Assembly (NCBI GenBank): GCA_002695185.1 | Contig: NZOF01000034.1 | Coordinates: 1 to 12,474, forward strand | Direction of reading: 5' to 3' | Length of the DNA: 12,474 nt | Source of the DNA: Erythrobacter sp. | Lineage (GTDB): Bacteria > Pseudomonadota > Alphaproteobacteria > Sphingomonadales > Sphingomonadaceae | Part shown: positions 1-6,681 of the stretch, in pieces | Position numbering within the stretch: the stretch's first letter is position 1 | How the letters are laid out: each line of letters starts with the position of its first letter | The notes under the pieces: generated by a model | Told to the model about the DNA's origin: nothing | Database searches by the model: none | What the model saw: the letters and a program-made list of their open reading frames with translations, nothing else | Translations under genes and position numbers: made by a program

Positions 1-231
1 GATGCAGCCGAGGCCGGTCTCGTTGTCGACCCAGGAGACCTTGTCCGCCTCGTTGTTCCAGGGACCGTCGCCCGACGGTCGGCGATCGGGATTGTGATAG
101 ACCTGCAGTGCGGTGATGCTGGTGTCCGCCACTGAGTAGGGAACCGGTGCGGCGTTCATCAGGCCGTCCGGCAGCGTCGCTTTCGCGACCTGCTTGCTGG
201 CGGCATTTCTCCGGGCCGGCTTCCTCGCCAT
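1..231 (-). CDS. Hypothetical protein, N-terminal 77 codons (runs off the left edge)
   Basis: An open leftward frame begins at ATG 231 and continues beyond position 1 without a stop. The start is supported by an AGGAGA ribosome-binding site six bases upstream. The visible part has a basic N-terminus rich in Arg, Lys and Ala (MARKPARRNAASKQ), then a tract containing YHNPDRRPSGDGPWN, DKVSWVDNETG and LGCI. I do not recognise the family. It lies 36 bp downstream of the exonuclease stop on the same strand, so it is probably the third gene of the operon starting at 1510. The basic N-terminus could be a flexible nucleic-acid-binding tail, but this is only an inference. The rest of the protein is not visible. 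Confidence 0.7.
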   Translation of the reverse strand, partial: MARKPARRNAASKQVAKATLPDGLMNAAPVPYSVADTSITALQVYHNPDRRPSGDGPWNNEADKVSWVDNETGLGCI

Positions 232-267
232 GTTCGGTTCTCCTAAGCTGGTTTTTCCGGGCATCGA

Positions 268-1140
268 TCAATCCCGACTATCGAGGCGATAGCGGCTGTA
301 TGCATCTCGTCTTGTGAGCCGTGGGCCCAGAGCTCGTGCTCCCCTTCCGCTCGCGTAGACCTCGCTGGCCAACCACGCCTGCTCCTCGAGAAGACGGAAT
401 TGCATGACCTCACGCCACCAGACCTGTGCCTTCGAATCCCAACGGTAGCCACGCATCCGCAAAGCATCCTTGGTCGAGAACGCCGAGCCGACGGCTTCAA
501 CGAGGAAACTTTCGCATGAAGAGCTGCCATCGAGCTCGTAAAGCAGCGGGCGACCATCGGTCCGCTCGTGGCGCAGAAGCTGGATGAGTGCGTCGACATC
601 CCCCTGCGCTCGATGGGCATCATAAAACCATCCTGCCTGCGCGCACAGCCAGCCGAGCGACCGACCTTCGAAGCCAGCCGCCGCCCAGTCGATCTCCACG
701 CATGAGCAAGCCCACTGCTTGGTCGGCAAGTCGGTGAGGCGCTTCTCCACCATGGGGCGGTCGAACGCGGCGTTGTGGGCTATGACAAGATCGGCGGATG
801 AGATGATATCGGTCGCCACCCTGTCGTCGATCCGACGCCCGACGAGATCTTGGTCCGTTATGCCGGTGATCCGAATCACATCTTCGGGCAGCGGAACGCC
901 AGGATCCTCGCGCCAGCACCACGCCCGACCAATCTCAGTGATGTGCCCACCGGGATCATACCTGAAACGTCGCACCGCCAGTTCGATGACCCTATCGTTC
1001 TCGAGATCCAGCCCGGTCGTCTCCACGTCGAGGACGGCAGCCACGCGCTGAGGGTCGTCCGGATCGCCGAAGCCGGTCTCGCCGACACGAAGGTCGACAC
1101 GGCGCAATTGGCGTATATTGGACTGCGCCGGTTCAACCAT
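268..1140 (-). CDS. DnaQ-like DEDDh 3'-5' exonuclease with a C-terminal GYRWD module
   Basis: This 290-residue protein has a complete DEDDh exonuclease core of the DNA polymerase III epsilon type, which degrades DNA or RNA from 3' ends using two metal ions. Visible motifs are ExoI DVETTG (D38, E40), ExoII HNAAFD (D127) and ExoIII HRAQGD (H176, D181), so all five catalytic residues are present. After the nuclease domain (about residues 33-192) there is a roughly 95-residue extension. It contains STKDALRMRGYRWDSKAQVWW (about 222-242), which resembles small modules with a GxRWD...K.W core seen in phage and plasmid proteins. The start at ATG 1140 follows a GGAGAG site and overlaps the upstream gene by 8 bp, implying translational coupling. 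There is no polymerase domain or polymerase partner nearby, so this is probably an accessory nuclease rather than the replicative proofreading subunit. Confidence 0.92.
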   Translation of the reverse strand: MVEPAQSNIRQLRRVDLRVGETGFGDPDDPQRVAAVLDVETTGLDLENDRVIELAVRRFRYDPGGHITEIGRAWCWREDPGVPLPEDVIRITGITDQDLVGRRIDDRVATDIISSADLVIAHNAAFDRPMVEKRLTDLPTKQWACSCVEIDWAAAGFEGRSLGWLCAQAGWFYDAHRAQGDVDALIQLLRHERTDGRPLLYELDGSSSCESFLVEAVGSAFSTKDALRMRGYRWDSKAQVWWREVMQFRLLEEQAWLASEVYASGRGARALGPRLTRRDAYSRYRLDSRD

Positions 1141-1510
1141 GTCCGCTCTCCAAGGATGCCGAATGGTCGAAGAGCAGTCGATCCATCACGGCCGGATCGG
1201 CGTCGAGGCCAAGACCCAGGCCGTGAAGGAGGATCGCCTTCGAGCAGGCGCTGCGCTCCATGCAGGCTTCGATCGGCGCGCGGCCTTCGAAAAGCTCGAG
1301 CGGCGAGACCATCCAGCCTACCGGATCCTCCGCCAAGCCGTCCCGCTGCATTCGGGCGCCGGTCTCTGCAGCCACGCATGCGATCCGGACGAGCGCGACG
1401 CGGTGAACAGCCAATATGCCGCCACTTTCGTCCTCAAGCGGATCGAGCGCCCAGTTCACCGGGTCCTGCTCGAAATGAGGGTCGAAGTCGTAATCCGCGG
1501 TATCGCTCAT
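1133..1510 (-). CDS. Small acidic protein with a possible MbcA/ParS/Xre-like C-terminal domain
   Basis: This 125-residue protein is the first gene of the leftward operon. The chosen start is ATG 1510, which follows a GAGGAG site; an in-frame extension back to 1570 has no comparable support. The N-terminus is acidic (MSDTADYDFDPHFEQDP). The C-terminal half contains LELFEGRAPIEAC (about 71-83) and a hydrophobic-helical stretch ending GLGLGLDADPAVMDRLLFD (about 97-115). The order 'F-GR-P-EA' followed by 'LLHGL..GLDADP' recalls the toxin-binding C-terminal domain of MbcA/ParS/Xre antitoxins. The match is by eye only, and no RES-type toxin is adjacent. Its last 8 bp overlap the exonuclease start, so the two proteins are likely made together. 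It could instead be an unrelated alphaproteobacterial hypothetical protein. Confidence 0.8.
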   Translation of the reverse strand: MSDTADYDFDPHFEQDPVNWALDPLEDESGGILAVHRVALVRIACVAAETGARMQRDGLAEDPVGWMVSPLELFEGRAPIEACMERSACSKAILLHGLGLGLDADPAVMDRLLFDHSASLESGHG

Positions 1511-1560
1511 GGCACCGCTCCTCACGTTCCGCGCCGGACCTACCGGCGCCTCGCACGAGC

Positions 1561-1588
1561 AACATAGCACATCGATTCAATACTTCAA
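1561..1588 (-). promoter_or_regulatory. Leftward promoter candidate of the exonuclease operon
   Basis: Reading leftward, TTGAAG at 1588-1583 serves as a -35 element. A 16-bp spacer separates it from TATGTT at 1566-1561, a -10 element. Each hexamer matches the sigma-70 consensus at four of six positions. Transcription would start near 1554, leaving a leader of about 45 bases before ATG 1510. The -35 hexamer forms one arm of the 18-bp palindrome at 1583-1600. Confidence 0.5.
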
Positions 1589-1600
1589 TAGCTATTGAAG
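1583..1600. promoter_or_regulatory. Perfect 18-bp palindrome, probable ArsR-type operator
   Basis: CTTCAATAGCTATTGAAG is identical to its reverse complement. It lies in the divergent intergenic region between the small protein (start 1510) and the ArsR-family gene (start 1658). The TTCAATA...TATTGAA form fits the AT-rich inverted repeats bound by dimeric ArsR-family winged-helix proteins. It covers the -35 of the leftward promoter candidate, so bound regulator should block that promoter and probably its own. A further TTCAATA copy lies just outside at 1577-1583, which could extend the site. Binding by the neighbouring regulator is inferred from position. Confidence 0.6.
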
Positions 1601-1657
1601 CATCGAATTAACTTGTCGGTCGGGATGGCTGACGCTATCTGCAGGAGAATGGAAAAG

Positions 1658-1924
1658 ATGGATGTCGTCGCGAAGCTCAGTGCCCTTGCCCAGCCGACCA
1701 GGCTGGAGATATTCCTCGCGATAGCCAGCGCTCCGAATGGCATAACCTCGACCGACGTGGCCGAGCAGACGGACACGATGCCGAACAATGCATCGGTCCA
1801 CCTGTCGATCCTGCGCAATGCCGGCCTCGTCCGTTCCAGCAAAAGCGGTCGAAGTGTAACCTACCGAGCCGAACTGGACGCATTGCGGTCCTTATCTGAT
1901 TTCCTGCGCTCGGCACCCGACTGA
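1658..1924 (+). CDS. ArsR-family winged-helix transcriptional regulator
   Basis: This 88-residue protein is a single winged-helix domain. It has the typical opening LSALAQPTRLEIFLAI (about 7-22), a helix-turn-helix (about 30-58, including DVAEQTDTMPNNASVHLSILRNAGLV) and a wing with SGRSVTYR (about 63-70). The metal-binding ELCVCDL motif of ArsR/SmtB metal sensors is absent, so it is probably not a metal sensor of that class. ATG 1658 is preferred because AGGAG (1643-1647) is 10 bases upstream; ATG 1649 almost touches that site, and a TTG at 1595 falls inside the palindrome. It is transcribed away from the exonuclease operon, with the perfect palindrome between them. The simplest reading is an autoregulated local repressor of that operon. 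Confidence 0.9.
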   Translation: MDVVAKLSALAQPTRLEIFLAIASAPNGITSTDVAEQTDTMPNNASVHLSILRNAGLVRSSKSGRSVTYRAELDALRSLSDFLRSAPD

Positions 1925-2129
1925 GGCGATTTTCCCTCTACTGCGACTAAAGAAAAACGGAGGAGCATTGCGAAAGAAAGGGCCCTCTGCAGATGCTGGG
2001 TTCGGTCGTAGACCTGACAATGGTGTGTGAGCTCCTGCACCCTACTCGTGATTTTAGGAGCAGATCGATTGGGAAGACCACACCGGGACGCATGGTGAAT
2101 TCAGGCGGCGACTTGAAGGGTGAGCATAG

Positions 2130-2151
2130 GTCCGATTCAGTCAAATCGGAC
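2130..2151. repeat. Perfect 8-bp inverted repeat (hairpin)
   Basis: GTCCGATT (2130-2137) pairs perfectly with AATCGGAC (2144-2151) across a six-base loop, CAGTCA. No T-run follows on either strand, so a classical intrinsic terminator is not supported. It may be an operator, a structured RNA element or part of a lost mobile-element end. Confidence 0.45.
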
Positions 2152-2247
2152 AGGAACATTTACGATGCATTCGGATGGAATGGAAGCGGACTGGACAGGA
2201 GTGACCAGTCACGCAATCCTAGGTGGCCGACGGTGAAAGACCAGATG

Positions 2248-2268
2248 TCCTGGACACTTCGCCCAGGA
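2248..2268 (-). terminator. Weak hairpin just after the methylase operon
   Basis: TCCTGG (2248-2253) and CCAGGA (2263-2268) can pair across a nine-base loop, two bases beyond the stop codon of the 248-residue gene as transcribed leftward. There is no U-tract, so it is at best a weak terminator or a transcript-end stabiliser. Confidence 0.2.
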
Positions 2269-2269
2269 G

Positions 2270-3016
2270 CTAGACGCGGGCCAGTTGATCGTCGATGTAA
2301 GACAGCGTGCGCGACAGCCACCTGCTGATCTGTTGGACGTTCTCAGGATGGTGAGCATGGGCATCACCGGGGCTGGTCCGCCACCAGGGGGCGGCGCTAG
2401 CGAAATGCACCGCCGCAATCGCTCGTGAGGACACTACGGTCGTCACTTCAGGTATGTTCGATACCGCCGAACCGAATTCCCGCACCGTTGGCTCGGTCTG
2501 TTCCGCACGTATCAGATTGGCCATCAGCGCTGCCTCGTCGGCTGCGCCCTCCGCTGCAAGGCTCTCCAGCGCGTCAAACTGCCAGTGCGGATGGCCGGCG
2601 TCTCCCGCCTGATAATCCCAGCCCTTATCCGCCTTGACGAGACCGGCCCACTCGGCGCGAAACATCTGCGGCTTGGGTTCTACCCCCTCATATCCGAAGT
2701 GGATGGTCGCGCCTGAGGACCGAAATAAGAATACCTTGGTCTTGCCGGCTTTTTCCAACAACCATTCCTCGCGATAGCCCAGCCAGGCAAACAGACTACC
2801 ACCGAGATCCTTGATCGGCACGACGAACACGTCAGCGCCCCTATTTCTAGATGTCCGTTCGGCGCCAGCGCTTCGGGCGACACCGAAAGCAACAATTCCT
2901 CCCTGGTCTTCGCGCTCTAGGGTGACACCCTTCGAAAGGCTCGCCTTGGAAAGCGCTGTCTGAGTCGCGAGGCGATGAGCCTCCAGATCATCGACCTTGA
3001 TCCTGAACGGCCTCAC
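2270..3016 (-). CDS. Unrecognised 248-residue protein coupled to the DNA methylase
   Basis: This gene starts at GTG 3016, just 3 bp after the methylase stop, so the two are almost certainly co-transcribed and probably translationally coupled. I do not recognise the family. Visible features are a basic N-terminal segment, a probable alpha/beta core (GADVFVVPIKDLGG about 60-73; KTKVFLFRSSGATIHFGYEG about 92-111), and a conserved-looking GHPHWQFD (141-148). Further on are HFASAAPWW (204-212), a histidine cluster HAHHPEN (220-226), and a C-terminal amphipathic helix ending SYIDDQLARV. The clustered His, Asp and Trp residues could form a metal or nucleotide site. No clear PD-(D/E)xK or HNH nuclease motif is seen. 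Its position suggests the effector, specificity or regulatory partner of the methylase, but that is inference. Confidence 0.85.
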   Translation of the reverse strand: MRPFRIKVDDLEAHRLATQTALSKASLSKGVTLEREDQGGIVAFGVARSAGAERTSRNRGADVFVVPIKDLGGSLFAWLGYREEWLLEKAGKTKVFLFRSSGATIHFGYEGVEPKPQMFRAEWAGLVKADKGWDYQAGDAGHPHWQFDALESLAAEGAADEAALMANLIRAEQTEPTVREFGSAVSNIPEVTTVVSSRAIAAVHFASAAPWWRTSPGDAHAHHPENVQQISRWLSRTLSYIDDQLARV

Positions 3017-3019
3017 CGG

Positions 3020-5500
3020 TCAGAGATCCTCGAAGAGCGCCTCGCCGTAGAGGCTTCGGACAACGGAACTGACCTGTGCCCGCCATTCCGAATCCTGGGG
3101 CGCCATGTGCGTTCCGAGGCGAGTAAGCTGATTCAACCTCGCCCCGACCCGTTCATCGCGCGCTGCCGAAACGAGATCAGGGACCGGGACCTGGTTCACG
3201 AAACGCGGGCTGAGGTCATATTGCCCTCCTCCGACATACGACGAAAACAAGCGCAGAACAGTGTGGAAGGGCTCGGAATTGAACAGTGCTGCAAACGCGG
3301 GAAGCAACTCTGGCAGGATCGTGGTCGCGGACGTCGCATCCAGATCGTACGCTCCTTCATCGTCAATGCTCACGCTGTCGGCATCGGTCGCTTCGGTTCG
3401 CGGGAACCACGCATAGCCTTGAACGACCGCGTAGAAGCCCTTGGGATCCAGAGCGAAGCTTCCGGGCGCCCCGAAATATTTCGAGACGATGCGCGGAGCG
3501 TCGCTCGCGCTCCAGCTCCGTCGCTCGGAAAGCCCCCACCAGTCCTCCCGGCCGGCCCGCACGATACTCGATCTGGCCGCTAGTTCCGCCCGATAGGGTG
3601 CGAGGTACGTGGCGTGGAACTCCGGCACCTTGCTCCTGAGATCCTCTTCATCAACAATCCGCTTACGATCCCCGTCATTCGGGTAGAAGAGCCACTTATC
3701 CGGCGTCAACTTTCCGTCGATGAGATTGTCGCTCGTCATCGCAGGCCTGAACCAAGTCCGCTCGGCGGGCGGCAGCTTCGAGTGTTCGACCGCAGATACG
3801 AGGAACACGCCGTTCCGACCTGTCCTGATCCCCTGCCGGACGTCAAACAACTCCCCTATCCGGCGCGTCGCGCCAAGCTTCTGCAAGCGGTGCAGCGCCT
3901 CTGCGGCCGCCGGCGGCACGAGGCGCCAGGTCGTTCCTAAGAAAGCATTGGAAGGGATGGGATACACGTGCCAGCGACCTCGCCGGTCGTCGACCGGAGC
4001 GACGCCGCGGCGCACCGCCCGGAACGCGTCTCCTGTTGACTGTGCTGTGTCTCCCGCGATCATGGCGAGTGCTGGCGTCTCGGAATCGGCCTTCCCGCTC
4101 CGCAGCACGAGGCCCGCGACCTGCACCGTTGCATGGCGGAACAATCCGTAGTCACCGAGAAAGGCCAGCATGCGCACATCCGTTCGCTCGATCAGACTTG
4201 CGCGCCACTTCTCCGCCGCCAGAAGTGTCAGCAAGCTTGCGGGCAGTAGAGCACCAAGCACACCTCCGGGCATGAGTGCTGAAAGTGCCCGAAGCACGAA
4301 CACCATACTGAGGTCCGCACGGCCCTGCAAAAGCCCTCCCATCAACTCGCGAGTGAGTTCTCGCTCTGCAGCCGGCATGGCGTTCCAGGAAAGGAACGGC
4401 GGGTTCATGAGCAGGACGTCGCATCGGGGCAAGTCAGCCCGAAGGGAGTCAGCCACGGCCAGATCGATACGAAGCCCGCCGTCTGGTGACCAATCGGAAG
4501 CAGCGAGTGCTAGAACGAAGCGAGCCATCGACACGGCGGGTTCCGAGATGTCGCGCCCGATCACACTGAGCTTGCCCTGGAAACCCATCCTGCGGATGGT
4601 GCGGATGGCCTCGTAGAGGAACGAGCCCGAACCGCAGGCTGGATCCATCACGGTCAGCTCCCGCCGCGAACGAATATCGCCGAGTTCGGACAGAGCACGC
4701 TCTGCGATCGTGCGGGCCAATGGCGGGGGAGTGAAGTGGGCAGTTCCGCGAGTCTCCCGTTTCGCCGTAGCGGGGCCGATCCAGCCAAGCAGGTCAGGCA
4801 TCGACGTTTGGCCCAAGGCGAAATGGGCTTCCTGGAATATCTCGCTGCCAGCATGGCGGATCGCGAGATCCGGTTGAAGGCCCAACAAGTCGCTCCTGCG
4901 CGCCTGTCCGGCCGCCTCCGCGACCAGCATCTCGCGGCTGGTGCCAGGCAGCGCGTCCAGAAGTTCGCGGCCAATCCCCGGTAAGTGCTTGCGCCCGCCG
5001 ATCTCCATGCCTTCAGCGAGCAGGGCCAGGAAGACATTGACGCTTTCTGCATCGGGCATCTCTGCAGCGGCTACCGCTGAACGTGTCTTCCTGAAAAGCT
5101 CGACCAGTTCCTCGGTGACGCGCTTGTTAGATCGAACCCGATCGGCGACGAGATACTTGTAGAACGCGTCAAGTCGGTCATGCACGCTGGACAAGGAGAA
5201 CAGCTCGGGTGTCTTGGCGTCCCAGCGCGTGACCGCAACACGATCGGGGGTAACCGTGACATGGTGAGGCACACCGCTCGACCAAGCCCATTCGGCGGCG
5301 CGACGGTCCCGCCACAGTTCCTCGCGCGTGAGGGAGATCGCGAAGCTGCCAAGCCCCCCATCAAGCAGGACTTGGTGGCTTCCATCCCCTTCGATCTCGT
5401 CGCTGAATAGCGGCACGGGAGCCAGCCCGAGATCACAGGCCCACCGATCGGCGACCTTGACGTCGTCGATCGCTCCGGTGCTGTGAATTCCCGTTGCCAT
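3020..5500 (-). CDS. N6-adenine DNA methyltransferase, type I/IIG-like, with C-terminal target-recognition region
   Basis: This 826-residue protein has the two defining motifs of gamma-class adenine methyltransferases. Motif I for S-adenosylmethionine binding is DPACGSGSF (286-294), preceded by HFTPPPLARTIAERAL, as in type I and IIG enzymes. Catalytic motif IV is NPPF (366-369). The region after about residue 500 resembles a target-recognition domain, with LFNSEPFHTVLRLFSSYVGGG and QYDLSPRFVNQVPVPDL near the C-terminus, a pattern found in Eco57I-like enzymes. Residues 1-250 match nothing I know and show no clear PD-(D/E)xK triad, so restriction activity is not evident. ATG 5500 has only a weak ribosome-binding site. 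It is the first gene of a two-gene operon with the 248-residue protein. No helicase, HsdR or HsdS gene is present, so it is either an orphan modification enzyme or the core of a compact defence pair. Confidence 0.92.
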   Translation of the reverse strand: MATGIHSTGAIDDVKVADRWACDLGLAPVPLFSDEIEGDGSHQVLLDGGLGSFAISLTREELWRDRRAAEWAWSSGVPHHVTVTPDRVAVTRWDAKTPELFSLSSVHDRLDAFYKYLVADRVRSNKRVTEELVELFRKTRSAVAAAEMPDAESVNVFLALLAEGMEIGGRKHLPGIGRELLDALPGTSREMLVAEAAGQARRSDLLGLQPDLAIRHAGSEIFQEAHFALGQTSMPDLLGWIGPATAKRETRGTAHFTPPPLARTIAERALSELGDIRSRRELTVMDPACGSGSFLYEAIRTIRRMGFQGKLSVIGRDISEPAVSMARFVLALAASDWSPDGGLRIDLAVADSLRADLPRCDVLLMNPPFLSWNAMPAAERELTRELMGGLLQGRADLSMVFVLRALSALMPGGVLGALLPASLLTLLAAEKWRASLIERTDVRMLAFLGDYGLFRHATVQVAGLVLRSGKADSETPALAMIAGDTAQSTGDAFRAVRRGVAPVDDRRGRWHVYPIPSNAFLGTTWRLVPPAAAEALHRLQKLGATRRIGELFDVRQGIRTGRNGVFLVSAVEHSKLPPAERTWFRPAMTSDNLIDGKLTPDKWLFYPNDGDRKRIVDEEDLRSKVPEFHATYLAPYRAELAARSSIVRAGREDWWGLSERRSWSASDAPRIVSKYFGAPGSFALDPKGFYAVVQGYAWFPRTEATDADSVSIDDEGAYDLDATSATTILPELLPAFAALFNSEPFHTVLRLFSSYVGGGQYDLSPRFVNQVPVPDLVSAARDERVGARLNQLTRLGTHMAPQDSEWRAQVSSVVRSLYGEALFEDL

Positions 5501-5582
5501 ACAACGCCGATATCAGCGGAACGAATCGACTACAAGCAGTAACTCGCAAGCACGATGCCCCACGAGTCAAGTCTGTCGCGTC

Positions 5583-5864
5583 ATGCCGGCATCCTGTCCG
5601 GTGACCGGTCGGGAACATCTGAGTGCGCGGCGAAGCGCGGAGGGCAAATTGCGAGACTCACGCGATACCTTCGCACGCACCACTAAGGGGTCCTGCGGCT
5701 CCGGGGAGCGTTGGTTCTCTGTGACCACCGTCAACTGGCAGATCGAGCTTCAGCGGATCTGCGGCGAAGCCTACACATTAAGATGCCTCAAGGATGAGCG
5801 ACGGCGTATGCTCGCGTTGGTCTGCGCCACAGCGGAGACAACCTTTCCCAACTTTGAGCTATGA
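5583..5864 (+). CDS. Doubtful small ORF or gene remnant
   Basis: This rightward frame could encode up to 93 residues. The second half reads more like a real protein than the first: from a GTG at about 5720 it runs VTTVNWQIELQRICGEAYTLRCL and ends TFPNFEL, with roughly 70% G or C at third codon positions. The first half is Arg/Ser-rich and looks like random high-GC translation. No good ribosome-binding site precedes either start, and I recognise no domain. It may be the tail of a decayed gene or not coding at all. Confidence 0.22.
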   Translation: MPASCPVTGREHLSARRSAEGKLRDSRDTFARTTKGSCGSGERWFSVTTVNWQIELQRICGEAYTLRCLKDERRRMLALVCATAETTFPNFEL

Positions 5865-5877
5865 AATCTAATTCGGT

Positions 5878-5887
5878 CAATATATTG
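5878..5887 (+). promoter_or_regulatory. AT-rich palindrome and possible -10 region for the M48 operon
   Basis: CAATATATTG is a perfect 10-bp palindrome about 50 bp upstream of ATG 5935. It contains TATATT (5881-5886), matching five of six -10 consensus positions. The nearest -35-like hexamer, TTGAGC (5854-5859), is 21 bp away, which is too far for a standard promoter. Treat this as a tentative promoter or operator. Confidence 0.28.
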
Positions 5888-5934
5888 GTATCCGCTAGGG
5901 GCGGGCTACGGGAGTGGTCTGCAAGGGGGGCAAG

Positions 5935-6681
5935 ATGAAAATCATATTCTGGTCGATCGCCGCCGCGATTGCGATCCTGATGTCCTTCGCTTCGCCGGCA
6001 CACGCTCAAGAGCGATCCGCGGTGAAACAGGGTTTCGAACTCGAAGCTAACAGCGGGAAACGGATCCTCGTCTTCCGGCCCGCTGTGAGCGTTGGCTCCC
6101 AATCCACGGGCGGGATGTTCGAGCCGAACGCGGACTGGACCGAGCAGGCCAAGAGCAACATCCAGGTGGCGCTCGAAGAACTCCAGGCGCGGCTAGGCAA
6201 CGAGGTCGTCGAAGCGCCGGAAGCCTTCGGGGAAGACGCCCGAGCCGTTGAGGAGCACATGGCCCTGTTCGCCGCCGTGTCGCAAGCGGTCATCGAGTAC
6301 CAATTCTTCGTCGGCAACCGACTGCCGACCAAGAAGAAGGACAACAAGGCGGACGTCTTCGACTGGTCGCTCGGCGACGGAGTGGCCGACCTACCAGGAG
6401 CAGAAAGTGCCGACTACGGCCTCTTCATCTTCAACAAGGATGCCTACGGTTCGACGGGCCGCAAGATCCTCCAGGCAGTCGCCCTGCTAGGGCCAGGGAT
6501 CGCGGTGAAATCCGGCGAACACCTTGGCTATGCCGGTCTCGTCGATCTGAGGACGGGGGACCTCCTTTGGCTCAACGCCGATGGCGCGATGGGCGGAGAC
6601 GTGCGCGAAGCGGAAGGATCCCAGAAGCGGGTCAGGCAGCTTCTGGAGGAATTCCCCGGCAGCGACATCGGGAAGGAATGA
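5935..6681 (+). CDS. Exported protein of unknown function, first gene of the M48 operon
   Basis: This 248-residue protein begins with a clear Sec signal peptide: a basic start, a hydrophobic core IAAAIAILMSF, and a likely cleavage after AHA at residue 24. It is therefore expected in the periplasm. ATG 5935 is chosen over an in-frame GTG at 5914 because it gives the clean signal peptide and follows a G-rich site (5925-5930). The mature part has a strand-like segment KRILVFRPAVSVG and a helical region WTEQAKSNIQVALEELQARLG. Near the C-terminus is GYAGLVDLRTGDLLWLN (about 201-217), a pattern also seen in envelope lipoproteins that report 'D..TG..lW'; no lipobox cysteine is present. I do not recognise a named family. 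Its stop overlaps the metallopeptidase start (ATGA), so the proteins are likely made together. Confidence 0.88.
   Translation: MKIIFWSIAAAIAILMSFASPAHAQERSAVKQGFELEANSGKRILVFRPAVSVGSQSTGGMFEPNADWTEQAKSNIQVALEELQARLGNEVVEAPEAFGEDARAVEEHMALFAAVSQAVIEYQFFVGNRLPTKKKDNKADVFDWSLGDGVADLPGAESADYGLFIFNKDAYGSTGRKILQAVALLGPGIAVKSGEHLGYAGLVDLRTGDLLWLNADGAMGGDVREAEGSQKRVRQLLEEFPGSDIGKE

Larger units (their letters stand above)
1925..2269. other. Intergenic stretch with no supported gene
   Basis: This interval separates the ArsR gene from the convergent end of the methylase operon. It looks less GC-rich than the flanking genes. A rightward frame across it (1993-2328) and a leftward one (1947-2159) have no recognisable domains, and the rightward one runs into the oppositely oriented gene at 2270. 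A GGAGGAG site (1961-1967) precedes a TTG-initiated frame of only 20 codons. The patchwork looks like gene or insertion-sequence debris, but no transposase motif or terminal repeats could be shown. It holds the hairpin at 2130-2151. Confidence 0.4.
5501..5934. other. Divergent intergenic region between the methylase and M48 operons
   Basis: About 430 bp separate the leftward methylase gene from the rightward exported-protein operon. It contains a 10-bp palindrome ATGCCGGCAT (5583-5592), a doubtful small ORF (5583-5864), and near its right end the palindrome CAATATATTG (5878-5887). No strong promoter for the methylase was found; a leftward TTGACT near 5570 has no good -10 at normal spacing. 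Nothing else is supported. Confidence 0.4.

Noticed and set aside
850..1611. Long rightward frame over the exonuclease operon
   Set aside because: It is antisense to two well-supported genes and its translation is Arg/Pro/Ser-rich without domains, typical of a high-GC shadow frame.
1595..1657. TTG-initiated N-terminal extension of the ArsR gene
   Set aside because: The TTG lies inside the 18-bp palindrome and has no ribosome-binding site; the extra residues do not match the usual ArsR N-terminus.
1993..2328. Rightward 111-residue frame after the ArsR gene
   Set aside because: No ribosome-binding site, no domain, and it overlaps the opposite-strand gene ending at 2270.
2975..3583. Rightward frame over the methylase C-terminus
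   Set aside because: It is antisense to the methylase, has no recognisable motif, and the opposite strand encodes a coherent target-recognition-like region.
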